Part shown: one piece after another, positions 57,111-64,000 of the stretch | Position numbering within the stretch: the stretch's first letter is position 1 | Layout of the letters: each line of letters begins with the position of its first letter | Assembly: GCA_944390195.1 (NCBI GenBank) | Contig: CALXOZ010000001.1 | Coordinates: 62,001-126,000 of the forward strand | Origin: an uncultured Alphaproteobacteria bacterium | Lineage (GTDB): Bacteria > Pseudomonadota > Alphaproteobacteria > CAAGCB01 > CAG-977 | Length of the DNA stretch: 64,000 nt | Direction of reading: 5' to 3' | Program-made: the position numbers and the translations under genes | The notes under the pieces: generated by a model | Told to the model about the DNA's origin: nothing | Seen by the model: the letters and a program-made list of their open reading frames with translations, nothing else | Databases searched by the model: none

Positions 57111-58177
57111 CGGTTTGATATCCTTTTATAGTGAAAAATAAATTTCGATTAATTTGAAAAACTCCCCTCTTAATCTGGAAACATACCCTTTATATTTCTT
57201 CTCTCCGTTCATTGAAATTTTTTCCAATTAAAAGATTTAATTCAAAAAAAACAACTAAAGTTAAAAATAAAATGCCGCCAATGAAATCGTTTCGAAAAGG
57301 AATCGCGCAATAATTAAGATTGCTAAAGCAAATTTTTATATTTTACGTTTTTTTATGATAATTTTTCTTTGTTACGATATTGAACTGTTTTTTAGATATA
57401 AAATATTTTTTTATTTTATCAATGACAAAATGCCTTATCCATATACGTTATTCCTTTGCGCTGGTTATCCTGTCAAAGCGAATAGAACTTATTTTATTTA
57501 ATAACGCTATAAAAACGAAATATAAAAAGTGAGTCATCTTTTATTCAAAAACATTTTTCTCTCACTTTCCTGTTTAAAACAGACTTATATCCTTACTCCT
57601 ATAAAAACAGAAGAAAAACTTTCATAACCAGTTCTTAGATAAAAATTATTTTAAGTTCATAAAAAATATGCTTCCTTTACCTCAATTTTTTTATTTGTCA
57701 TAAACACTTTCTTGTCTTCTTACTCTTTCTTTTTAGTTAAACATTTCTTTATTAAAAAGAATTTATCCGCTCGATATAAGTCCGGAGATAAAAAACTTAA
57801 AAAAAGTATTTAATAAGATCTTTTTATTATCGAAACAATTTTATTTATAAACTCAAATAAGTTCTTTTCATCTGTAAATAAATACTAAAAAAGGCTTCAT
57901 ATGATCTTGGGAACCGTGTTTCCCCTTTCCTTAAGATAAAAAGCAATTTTACAGAAAAAATATTTTTTCATATTTCAAAAAATCAAGATGCCTTCGTTAT
58001 TCCAATATTTATTTTTCATTTCAAAAGCCATAAAAAAAGTGTCTTTTGCAACAAAATTCCTGTAATAAATTTCATGAATTAATAACAAATTTTTCAGCAA
58101 TATTCTAAGATCAGACTTAAAATCCATTCATTGGATACACATTTATCAATACCGTCTTAATCTAAAAATCCTCCAAA
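57111..58177. other. AT-rich gap upstream of the parB relic, no gene called
   Basis: About 1.1 kb with no open frame of interest and very high AT content. Since the relic lies on the minus strand, the vanished N-terminal part of that parB copy would be in this stretch, but I could not recognise it by eye. No RNA gene or long repeat was seen. Confidence 0.5.
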
Positions 58178-58205
58178 AAAAGGGGGAAATATAAATCCCC
58201 CTTTT
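58178..58205 (-). terminator. Terminator of hslV-hslU
   Basis: AAAAGGGGGA (58178-58187) pairs with TCCCCCTTTT (58196-58205), with further As on the left as the minus-strand U tract, 15 bp after the hslU stop. Confidence 0.9.
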
Positions 58206-58219
58206 GAATAAAGCTTTTT

Positions 58220-59530
58220 TCATAAAATAAACTTTGACAGATCAGATGATTTCGTTAGCGTTCCTACTTTTTCCAAAACTTTTTCTTTCGTGATTATTTC
58301 GGTTTCGCCAGCTCTTTCCGCTGCCGTAAATGAAATATCTTCCAAAAGTTTTTCAAGAATCGTATGTAAACGGCGCGCCCCGATGTTTTCAACACTCTCA
58401 TTGACTTCAGCAGCTAATGCGGCAATTTCCTTAATCGCCTCATCATCAAAATCCAATGTAAAATTCTCTGTCTTTAACAATTCCTTATATTGCAAAATCA
58501 AATTCGCTTCCGGCTCACACAATATTCTATAAAAATCTTCTTTCGTTAAAGCTTTCAATTCAACACGAATAGGCAAACGTCCCTGAAGTTCGGGTAATAA
58601 ATCCGACGGCTTTGAAACATGAAAAGCCCCAGATGCTATAAATAAAATATGATCTGTCTTGACCATACCGTGCTTTGTCGTTACCGTCGTCCCTTCGATC
58701 AAAGGTAATAAATCACGTTGCACCCCTTCTCTGGACACATCAGGGTTCTTCCCCTCACTTCTTCCGCAAATCTTATCAAATTCGTCAATAAAAACTATGC
58801 CGTTGTTTTCAACATTTGCAATAGCCTCTTTTATGACTTTTTCTTGTTCGATCAGATTGTCACTTTCTTCTGTTACCAAAACATCATAAGAATCTTTAAC
58901 TGTCATTTTTTTCTTACGATAAGAAGGACCTCTGCCCCCGATCAGATCCCCCAAACTGATCATTCCCATCTGAGCTCCTGGCATTCCCGGAATATCAAAA
59001 GTCGGCATAGAATTATTCGGTGTTTCCTGTACGTCAATTTCTATTTCTTTATCATCCAAAGAACCTTCCCGTAAAAGCTTACGAAATTTTTGACGCGTTT
59101 CTTCTGTCGCATTCGTTCCAACCAACGCGTTTATAACACGTTTTTCAGCCGCATCCTCAGCCTTGACATGAACTTCCTTACGCATTTTTTTTCGGGTCAT
59201 GGTAATGGATATTTCCAATAAATCGCGTACGATGCTTTCAACATCCCTGCCGACATAACCGATCTCTGTAAACTTTGTAGCCTCCACTTTTAAAAAGGGA
59301 GCTTGAGCCAGCTTTGCCAAACGACGGGCGATCTCGGTCTTTCCGACACCTGTCGGACCGATCATTAATATATTTTTGGGAACAACCTCCTCCCGCAAAG
59401 AAGGGGAAAGCTGTTGTCTGCGCCAACGGTTTCTCAACGCTATCGCCACAGCCCTCTTAGCCTCGTTCTGACCAATAATGTGTCTATCTAATTCTGAAAC
59501 AATCTCACGCGGAGAAAAAAACATACTCAT
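58220..59530 (-). CDS. hslU: ATP-dependent protease ATPase subunit HslU
   Basis: This 436-residue AAA+ unfoldase feeds substrates to HslV. Walker A is [17 protein letters not shown] near 56-72 and Walker B is [11 protein letters not shown] near 245-255. The I-domain lies between them. The C-terminal SDLSKFIL fits the tail that docks into HslV. I chose ATG 59530, which overlaps the hslV stop by 4 bp, over an upstream in-frame codon at 59569 that would sit inside hslV. Confidence 0.97.
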   Translation of the reverse strand: MSMFFSPREIVSELDRHIIGQNEAKRAVAIALRNRWRRQQLSPSLREEVVPKNILMIGPTGVGKTEIARRLAKLAQAPFLKVEATKFTEIGYVGRDVESIVRDLLEISITMTRKKMRKEVHVKAEDAAEKRVINALVGTNATEETRQKFRKLLREGSLDDKEIEIDVQETPNNSMPTFDIPGMPGAQMGMISLGDLIGGRGPSYRKKKMTVKDSYDVLVTEESDNLIEQEKVIKEAIANVENNGIVFIDEFDKICGRSEGKNPDVSREGVQRDLLPLIEGTTVTTKHGMVKTDHILFIASGAFHVSKPSDLLPELQGRLPIRVELKALTKEDFYRILCEPEANLILQYKELLKTENFTLDFDDEAIKEIAALAAEVNESVENIGARRLHTILEKLLEDISFTAAERAGETEIITKEKVLEKVGTLTKSSDLSKFIL

Positions 59531-60057
59531 AACTTTTCCGTAATAATGTTGTGGTTGGTATAAATGCATATATCAGCAGCTATATTCATAGATTTTTTAA
59601 CAATCTCTTCTGCTGACATTTCCGTATCAATCAAAGCCAAAGCGGCTGCTTGCGCATATGATCCGCCAGACCCTATCCCGATCAAACCGTGCTGGGGTTC
59701 CAAGACGTCACCGTTGCCTGTCAATACAAGAGTAACATCTTTATCAGCGACAATCATCATTGCTTCCAACTTTCTTAAATAACGATCCGTACGCCAATCC
59801 TTAGCCAGTTCGACGCACGCACGCGTCAACTGAGAGGAATATTTTTCTATTTTTTCTTCCAATCTTTCAAACAATGTAAACGCGTCCGCCGTTGCACCTG
59901 CAAATCCTGCAATAATAGAACCGTTTCCTAAACGACGAACTTTGCGAGCATTACTTTTTAATACCGTATTACCAAAAGTAACCTGTCCGTCTCCGGCTAT
60001 GACAACAGAACCGTTCTTTCGAACACATAAAATTGTTGTCCCCCTTAAATCATCCAT
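59527..60057 (-). CDS. hslV: ATP-dependent protease peptidase subunit HslV
   Basis: This 176-residue proteasome-like peptidase forms a dodecamer with HslU. A short propeptide (MDDLRG) precedes the N-terminal catalytic threonine, in the order GTTILCVRK. Lys33-equivalent and GDGQVTFGN are conserved, and [14 protein letters not shown] is near 129-142. GAGGAGG lies just upstream of the ATG. It is divergent from hisB, as in many alphaproteobacteria. Confidence 0.97.
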   Translation of the reverse strand: MDDLRGTTILCVRKNGSVVIAGDGQVTFGNTVLKSNARKVRRLGNGSIIAGFAGATADAFTLFERLEEKIEKYSSQLTRACVELAKDWRTDRYLRKLEAMMIVADKDVTLVLTGNGDVLEPQHGLIGIGSGGSYAQAAALALIDTEMSAEEIVKKSMNIAADICIYTNHNIITEKL

Positions 60058-60145
60058 AAAACCTCCTCTGCTTTTGCTTGAACTGATATAATTCTGCGTT
60101 AAAGTGGTTTAATTCAGATTATTATCAAAAAAAAGGAAAAAAACA

Positions 60146-60739
60146 ATGCGCATTGCTGAAATAGAACGAAATACTGCAGAAACGCAAATTAAAATCAATA
60201 TCAATCTTGATGGATCCGGAAAATATGACATTCAAACCGGTTGCGGATTTTTCGATCATATGCTGATGCAGTTGTCACGCCACAGTTTGATTGATTTGAC
60301 TATTAAAGCCAAAGGTGATCTTCATGTCGATGCGCATCATTTGGTTGAAGATACGGGGATCGTTTTGGGAAAAGCTTTTTCTAAAGCTTTAAAGGATAAA
60401 ACGGGTATCAACCGTTACGGACACGCTTTCATCCCGATGGATGAAGCTTTAACCAGATGCGTTGTCGATCTGAGTGGAAGATCCTCTGCCGTCTGGCATG
60501 TAAAATTTCCAACACAAAAAATTGCTGAACTGGATACGGAAGTCTTTAAAGAATTTTTTACAGCTCTCGCAGACAATTTAAAAGCGGCTGTTCATATTGA
60601 AAACTTATATGGGGATAATTCCCATCATATTGCAGAATCTTGTTTTAAAGCATTTGCTAAAGCGTTTCGATACGCTATTGAAACAGATATGCGCGCTTGT
60701 CAGATTTTACCCAGCACAAAAGGAACTCTATCATGTTAA
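60146..60739 (+). CDS. hisB: Imidazoleglycerol-phosphate dehydratase
   Basis: This 197-residue enzyme catalyses the sixth step of histidine synthesis. Metal-binding histidines are in DAHHLVEDTGIVLGKAF near 66-82 and GDNSHHIAESCFKAFAKAF near 155-173. FDHMLMQLSRHSLIDL near 35-50 is also conserved. In most alphaproteobacteria hisH, hisA and hisF follow. Here the next gene is a flavodoxin overlapping by 7 bp, so the operon is broken; the other his genes must lie elsewhere or be lost. Confidence 0.97.
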   Translation: MRIAEIERNTAETQIKININLDGSGKYDIQTGCGFFDHMLMQLSRHSLIDLTIKAKGDLHVDAHHLVEDTGIVLGKAFSKALKDKTGINRYGHAFIPMDEALTRCVVDLSGRSSAVWHVKFPTQKIAELDTEVFKEFFTALADNLKAAVHIENLYGDNSHHIAESCFKAFAKAFRYAIETDMRACQILPSTKGTLSC

Positions 60740-61347
60740 GATATTTTTTCTATCTTTTGGTTACAACAGGTATTATTGGCGGAACATACAGCATATATCA
60801 TCTTTATCGCGTTTCCTCCGATAATAAAAAAGAAATGGCTCAATACGAAGGTTTACCCGATACCGTTAATAACAATTTGGGAAAAACTCTGGTCATCTTT
60901 TATTCCTTAACAGGACATACAAAAAATATCGCTCAAAAAATCAAAGATAAAACAAATGCCGATATTTTTGAAATCCAAACAGCTCAAGAACTTCCAAAAG
61001 GTCCCATGCTTCATTTAAGTGTAAGAAAACAAATCAAAAACAAAGAATATCCCGAACTCAAAGATATCCCCGATATTTCTTCTTACGACCTTATTTTCAT
61101 CGGATCCCCAGTCTGGTGGTATACTGCGGCAACTCCTGTTCTTTCTTTATTGAACAAAGTCGATTTCAAAGGTAAAAAAGTTGTTCCCTTCTCTACTCAA
61201 GGCAGTAATGCTGGCACTTTTTTTAAAGATTTTCAAAATCATGCCCAAAACGCCACCATTTTAACATATGCTTCTTTTAACAATATGGGAAAAGAATACG
61301 ATCAAGCCATTGATGCAAAAATTGCCGCTTGGATAAACAGCTTGTAA
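60733..61347 (+). CDS. Membrane-anchored flavodoxin-like protein
   Basis: This 204-residue protein has an N-terminal hydrophobic segment (residues 2-22, FFYLLVTTGIIGGTYSIY) that could anchor it or act as a signal. A flavodoxin domain follows: FMN phosphate loop IFYSLTGHTKNIAQKI near 56-71, IGSPVWWYTAATPVLSLLN near 120-138, and PFSTQGSNAGTFFKDF. I chose ATG 60733, with AGGA upstream, inside the hisB end; the longer frame from 60697 lies wholly in hisB. The redox partner is unknown. The anchor is unusual for cytosolic flavodoxins. Confidence 0.88.
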   Translation: MLRYFFYLLVTTGIIGGTYSIYHLYRVSSDNKKEMAQYEGLPDTVNNNLGKTLVIFYSLTGHTKNIAQKIKDKTNADIFEIQTAQELPKGPMLHLSVRKQIKNKEYPELKDIPDISSYDLIFIGSPVWWYTAATPVLSLLNKVDFKGKKVVPFSTQGSNAGTFFKDFQNHAQNATILTYASFNNMGKEYDQAIDAKIAAWINSL

Positions 61348-61700
61348 AACAACACTCCTTCATAATGTATCATGAAGCTTTATAACGGACGTAACCTTCA
61401 CCGGCGGCGTCCGTTTCTAATATCACCATCTTTTCAAAGAAAAGAAATCTGTTTATTCAAAAAGAATTTAACCTTTTCTTTTCTATTTTTAAACGGTATC
61501 AATATAAAATTCTTTGCTTGATTTCTTTACTTATACGTTTGAAATTTAACATCTGTAACTTTAATAATAACCAAACTTTTTTCTTAAAAAATAAAGCGGC
61601 GTAGTAATTGCAAAATTTTCTTCATGTTTTTTAATACATCAAATTTTAAAACCCTTATTATTTTATTGCGATAATCCCTCTTCCATTTCTTTTCCATAAT
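61348..61700. other. AT-rich gap after the flavodoxin gene
   Basis: About 350 bp. It holds a hairpin at 61384-61415 (AACGGACG with CGTCCGTT) followed by only three Ts, which may weakly terminate hisB-flavodoxin transcription. No gene or RNA was recognised. Confidence 0.5.
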
Positions 61701-61729
61701 AAAAAAGCCGGTTTAATACCGGTTTTTTT
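61701..61729 (-). terminator. Terminator of the iron-type dehydrogenase gene
   Basis: CCGGT (61708-61712) pairs with ACCGG (61718-61722), extended by A/T pairs between the A run at 61701 and the T run at 61723. It lies 3 bp from the stop codon and could act both ways. Confidence 0.8.
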
Positions 61730-61731
61730 CT

Positions 61732-62823
61732 TTAAGCTTTTTCAATTTTTCCTAATTTATCCACATTTAAAATCGATTGATAGAAACGTTCCGCACTTAA
61801 ATCGTAATGATCAACATGCCACCCCGGAACATTAACCGCTTTATTAATCAAAGCCGGCAAATCATTATAAGTCAATCCGATATCACTTAATGTCGTCGGC
61901 AAACCTGTTTTATGATAAAAATTTATCACTCTGTCGCGTAAAGCCGTCTGTCCGTCATAATCCAGTAAAACCAAAACACCGAAAGCGACTAAAAATCCAT
62001 GTAAATATTGATGTGATACGGGAAAAACCGTTGCTCCGTAATAAAAACAATGTGCCAAGTTCGTATTATAGTAAAATTCCGGACATACTGTCATATTACT
62101 GACCAATCCTGTTGAAATGATAATATCTAAAATCACTTCTTGCAAAGATTGAGATGTTTCTTTCCGTTTACAGGAATTCAAAGCCTCTTCTCCGAATTTT
62201 AGCAACGGTTCGCTACAAGCCGCACATAAGCTTCGACCGACCAACAAGTTTTGATCTAATTCCACATGACGTAAAGCCAATTCAACTTCCGCTTCCTTAC
62301 TCAAAGCGTCCCCGATACCGGCTTGTAAATACTCTATAGGTGCTTCGGCAATAATTTTATCATTAATAAAAACACACAATGGCGGACGAGCCGAATAATA
62401 ATTATCTTTAAAACTGCCATCAGCATTGTACATAATTGCCAAAGCCGTACATGGAGCACAGTTTGATGAAATCGTCGGAAAAGTGAATAACGGCTTGTTT
62501 AATCTTTCAGCGACAACCTTGCAGGTATCGCAACACTTCCCTCCACCGACAGCCAAGATGACATCCGCCTGCTTTACTGTACTATTTTCAGTCAATATAG
62601 CAACATTTTCATAAGTGGAATCCCCTCCAAACCAAACTTGATCTAAAACAGAAATATCATCTTGTTTCAAAGCGTTTATCAGTTCCATAGAAGCAACGGA
62701 CATTGCTGTCTTACCGCCAATAATGACAGCTGTTTTTCCATACCGTTTAATAAAAATTCCGGCTTTTTGATACACATCCTGACCTATGGCGTAATTTGGC
62801 AATGTAACTATACTGCGTTTCAT
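61732..62823 (-). CDS. Iron-type alcohol/glycerol dehydrogenase family protein
   Basis: This 363-residue protein has the layout of glycerol dehydrogenase (GldA-like): NAD-binding GGGKCCDTCK near 93-102, TISSNCAPCTALAIMY near 117-132, and metal-binding Asp in AGIGDALSKEAEV near 168-180. Metal-binding histidines are probably in LAHCFYYGATVFPVSHQYLHGFLVAFG near 255-281 (His257 and the HGFLVAFG His). The protein is unusually rich in cysteine (GGGKCC, SSNCAPC, LCAACS). The substrate is uncertain: glycerol, a short polyol or an aldehyde. It is monocistronic. Confidence 0.87.
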   Translation of the reverse strand: MKRSIVTLPNYAIGQDVYQKAGIFIKRYGKTAVIIGGKTAMSVASMELINALKQDDISVLDQVWFGGDSTYENVAILTENSTVKQADVILAVGGGKCCDTCKVVAERLNKPLFTFPTISSNCAPCTALAIMYNADGSFKDNYYSARPPLCVFINDKIIAEAPIEYLQAGIGDALSKEAEVELALRHVELDQNLLVGRSLCAACSEPLLKFGEEALNSCKRKETSQSLQEVILDIIISTGLVSNMTVCPEFYYNTNLAHCFYYGATVFPVSHQYLHGFLVAFGVLVLLDYDGQTALRDRVINFYHKTGLPTTLSDIGLTYNDLPALINKAVNVPGWHVDHYDLSAERFYQSILNVDKLGKIEKA

Positions 62824-63154
62824 TTTTTCCTCTTTGCTTATTCATATTAAACTTTTATAAGTCGTTTATTAAATCAAGTCAAATTCAAGATATTTTATTT
62901 TTTATACCGATTATAGGAGTATAGAGGGTATATTTTAAATAAAATATTTTATATAAAATAATTCAATAATAAAATTGAAAAAAATATGCTTAAAAAAATA
63001 TTTCTTTCAACAAGGATATCAACCATCTATTTCATAAAATCAAAAACACATTATTCTATCACAAGAAAAAATATATATCTTATTTTTCGCACACATATTT
63101 TTGATAATTTTTATTTATTAAAAGGAAAATTTTTCTTATTTAAAATTATAAAAT
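62824..63154. other. AT-rich gap upstream of the dehydrogenase gene
   Basis: About 330 bp, extremely AT-rich, serving as the dehydrogenase promoter region. No stable hairpin, ORF or RNA gene was seen other than the terminator at its right end. Confidence 0.5.
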
Positions 63155-63180
63155 AAAAAGGACGCTATTTTTAGCGTCCC
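63155..63180 (-). terminator. Terminator of the acidic repeat-protein gene
   Basis: GGACGCTA (63160-63167) pairs with TAGCGTCC (63172-63179), loop 4 nt. The As to the left provide the minus-strand U tract, 9 bp after the stop codon. Confidence 0.88.
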
Positions 63181-63188
63181 TTTATTAT

Positions 63189-64000
63189 TCATTTTTTTTC
63201 AGAATCAGGATCTACATTTTCTTGAGGCAATACTTTAGGTACTTTTACTTGAACAAATCCAGATGCTTTTGATATTTTAATCATTGGTGGAATTTTAGGC
63301 ATCCCTCTCATCAAAGGTATTTTGATTTTATGAGAAGAATTTTCTTTTTTTAGCAAAGAATTATTTTCTTCAATTTCGTTTTCCTTTTCAGAAGATTTTT
63401 CTTCCTCATTCAAAGGCAAAACTTCACTGTCTTCAACACGGACATCTTCCTCTTGAACGATTACGGTTTCCCCTTCTTCGTTCTCCCCGTCAAAAGGTTT
63501 TTCTTCCTCTTCCAAAGGTAAAACTTCATTGTCCTCAACACGGACATCTTCCTCTTGAACGACTACGGTTTCCCCTTCTTCGTTCTCCCCGTCAGAAGGT
63601 TTTTCTTCCTCTTCCAAAGGTAAAACTTCATTGTCCTCAACACGGACATCTTCCTCTTGAACGATTACAGTTTCATCTTCTCCGTTTTCCTTTTCAGAAG
63701 ATTTTTCTTCCTCATTCAAAGGCAAAACTTCACTGTCCTCAACACGGACATCTTCCTCTTGAACAATTACAGTTTCATCTTCTCCGTTTTCCTTTTCAGA
63801 AGATTTTTCTTCCTCATTCAAAGGCAAAACTTCACTGTCTTCAACACGGACATCTTCCTCTTGAACGATTAAGGTTTCATCTTCTCCGTTTTCCTTTTCA
63901 GAAGATTTTTCTTCCTCATTCAAAGGCAAAACTTCACTGTCCTCAACATGGACATCTTCCTCTTGAACGATTAAGGTTTCATCTTTTTCCTTTTCCGCTG
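63189..64000 (-). CDS. Acidic repeat protein, C-terminal part (cut by window edge)
   Basis: The frame stays open from its stop at 63189 to the right edge, so the start lies beyond the window; 270 codons are visible. It consists of at least six near-identical 34-residue units of the form EVLPLNEEEKSSEKENGEDE, followed by TVIVQEEDVRVEDS. Two variants occur: SSEKENGEDE and PSDGENEEGE (PFDGENEEGE in one unit). After the last unit the chain ends with a different, Lys/Pro-rich tail (IKIPLMRGMPKIPPMIKI). The protein is highly acidic, probably extended or helical and exported or cytoplasmic; no family was recognised. Function unknown. Confidence 0.8.
   Translation of the reverse strand, partial: AEKEKDETLIVQEEDVHVEDSEVLPLNEEEKSSEKENGEDETLIVQEEDVRVEDSEVLPLNEEEKSSEKENGEDETVIVQEEDVRVEDSEVLPLNEEEKSSEKENGEDETVIVQEEDVRVEDNEVLPLEEEEKPSDGENEEGETVVVQEEDVRVEDNEVLPLEEEEKPFDGENEEGETVIVQEEDVRVEDSEVLPLNEEEKSSEKENEIEENNSLLKKENSSHKIKIPLMRGMPKIPPMIKISKASGFVQVKVPKVLPQENVDPDSEKK
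63378..64000 (-). repeat. Exact 102-bp tandem repeat array, coding
   Basis: The string TCAACACGGACATCTTCCTC, or a one-base variant, recurs at intervals of exactly 102 bp, starting at 63433, 63535, 63637, 63739, 63841 and 63943. Six copies lie in the window and the array runs past the edge. Differences are mostly grouped in one half-unit, so copies are shuffled by recombination while the reading frame (34 codons) is kept. Confidence 0.9.

Noticed and set aside
63378-64000. Possible CRISPR-like or satellite array
   Set aside because: The 102-bp repeats have no unique spacers and keep a single reading frame, so they are coding tandem repeats.

Overview
The window is an AT-rich bacterial chromosome segment with no tRNA, rRNA, CRISPR array or intact insertion sequence that I could find. 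Gene content and order point to an alphaproteobacterium. Diagnostic blocks are alr-mlaE-mlaF-radA, DUF3576-leuS-lptE-holA, hrcA-grpE divergent from rph-rdgB-hemW, rsmG-parA-parB next to parS sites, hslVU divergent from hisB, and rplY-pth-ychF. The AT bias, long AT-rich gaps and scattered operon fragments suggest a host-associated lineage; that is inference, and the species cannot be named from this sequence.

Layout. 1-5.4 kb (minus strand): start of radA, a Mla-type lipid ABC transporter (mlaF, mlaE), alanine racemase and alaS. 5.6-9.6 kb (plus): def-fmt-truA, then an unrecognised two-gene pair closed by a strong terminator. 9.8-14.6 kb: a heterodimeric ABC exporter with one degenerate ATP site, and an ELM1-like protein. 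14.6-21.1 kb (minus): the elongasome set mreB-mreC-mreD-mrdA-rodA, with miaA further upstream on the same strand. 21.1-25.5 kb: a DUF1015 protein, an unknown lipoprotein pair and purB. 25.5-32.3 kb: holA, lptE, leuS, a DUF3576 lipoprotein, a porin and a YggS-family protein. 33.2-38 kb: a small outer-membrane barrel, trmL, ychF, pth, rplY with a structured leader, and an AadA-family nucleotidyltransferase. 38-44.7 kb: prs, pgeF, a DUF2062 protein, lgt, an HldD-like epimerase lacking two catalytic residues, proC and a MATE transporter. 45.1-52.4 kb: grpE-hrcA, rph-rdgB-hemW, an LppC-type lipoprotein and rsmI-yraN. 53.1-58 kb: parB-parA-rsmG, two perfect parS sites, a chrA pair, and a decayed second parB fragment in a 1.3-kb gap. 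58.2-64 kb: hslU-hslV, hisB with an overlapping anchored flavodoxin, an iron-type dehydrogenase, and the C-terminal part of an acidic protein built from 34-residue repeats.

How the genes work together. Most are housekeeping: cell elongation and peptidoglycan precursors (mre/mrd/rodA, alr, the LppC lipoprotein), outer-membrane assembly (lptE, lgt, mlaEF, porin), translation (alaS, leuS, def, fmt, truA, miaA, trmL, rsmI, rsmG, pth, rplY), proteostasis (hslUV, grpE, hrcA) and chromosome partition (parABS). Accessory content is the ABC pair, the ELM1-like protein, AadA, MATE, the chrA pair, the repeat protein and several unknowns.

I found no clearly new multi-gene system. The most informative unusual items are the parB relic beside parS, the HldD-like protein with substituted catalytic residues, the degenerate heterodimeric ABC exporter, the double-hairpin rplY leader, the exact 102-bp coding repeats, and the uncharacterised pair at 7.9-9.5 kb.
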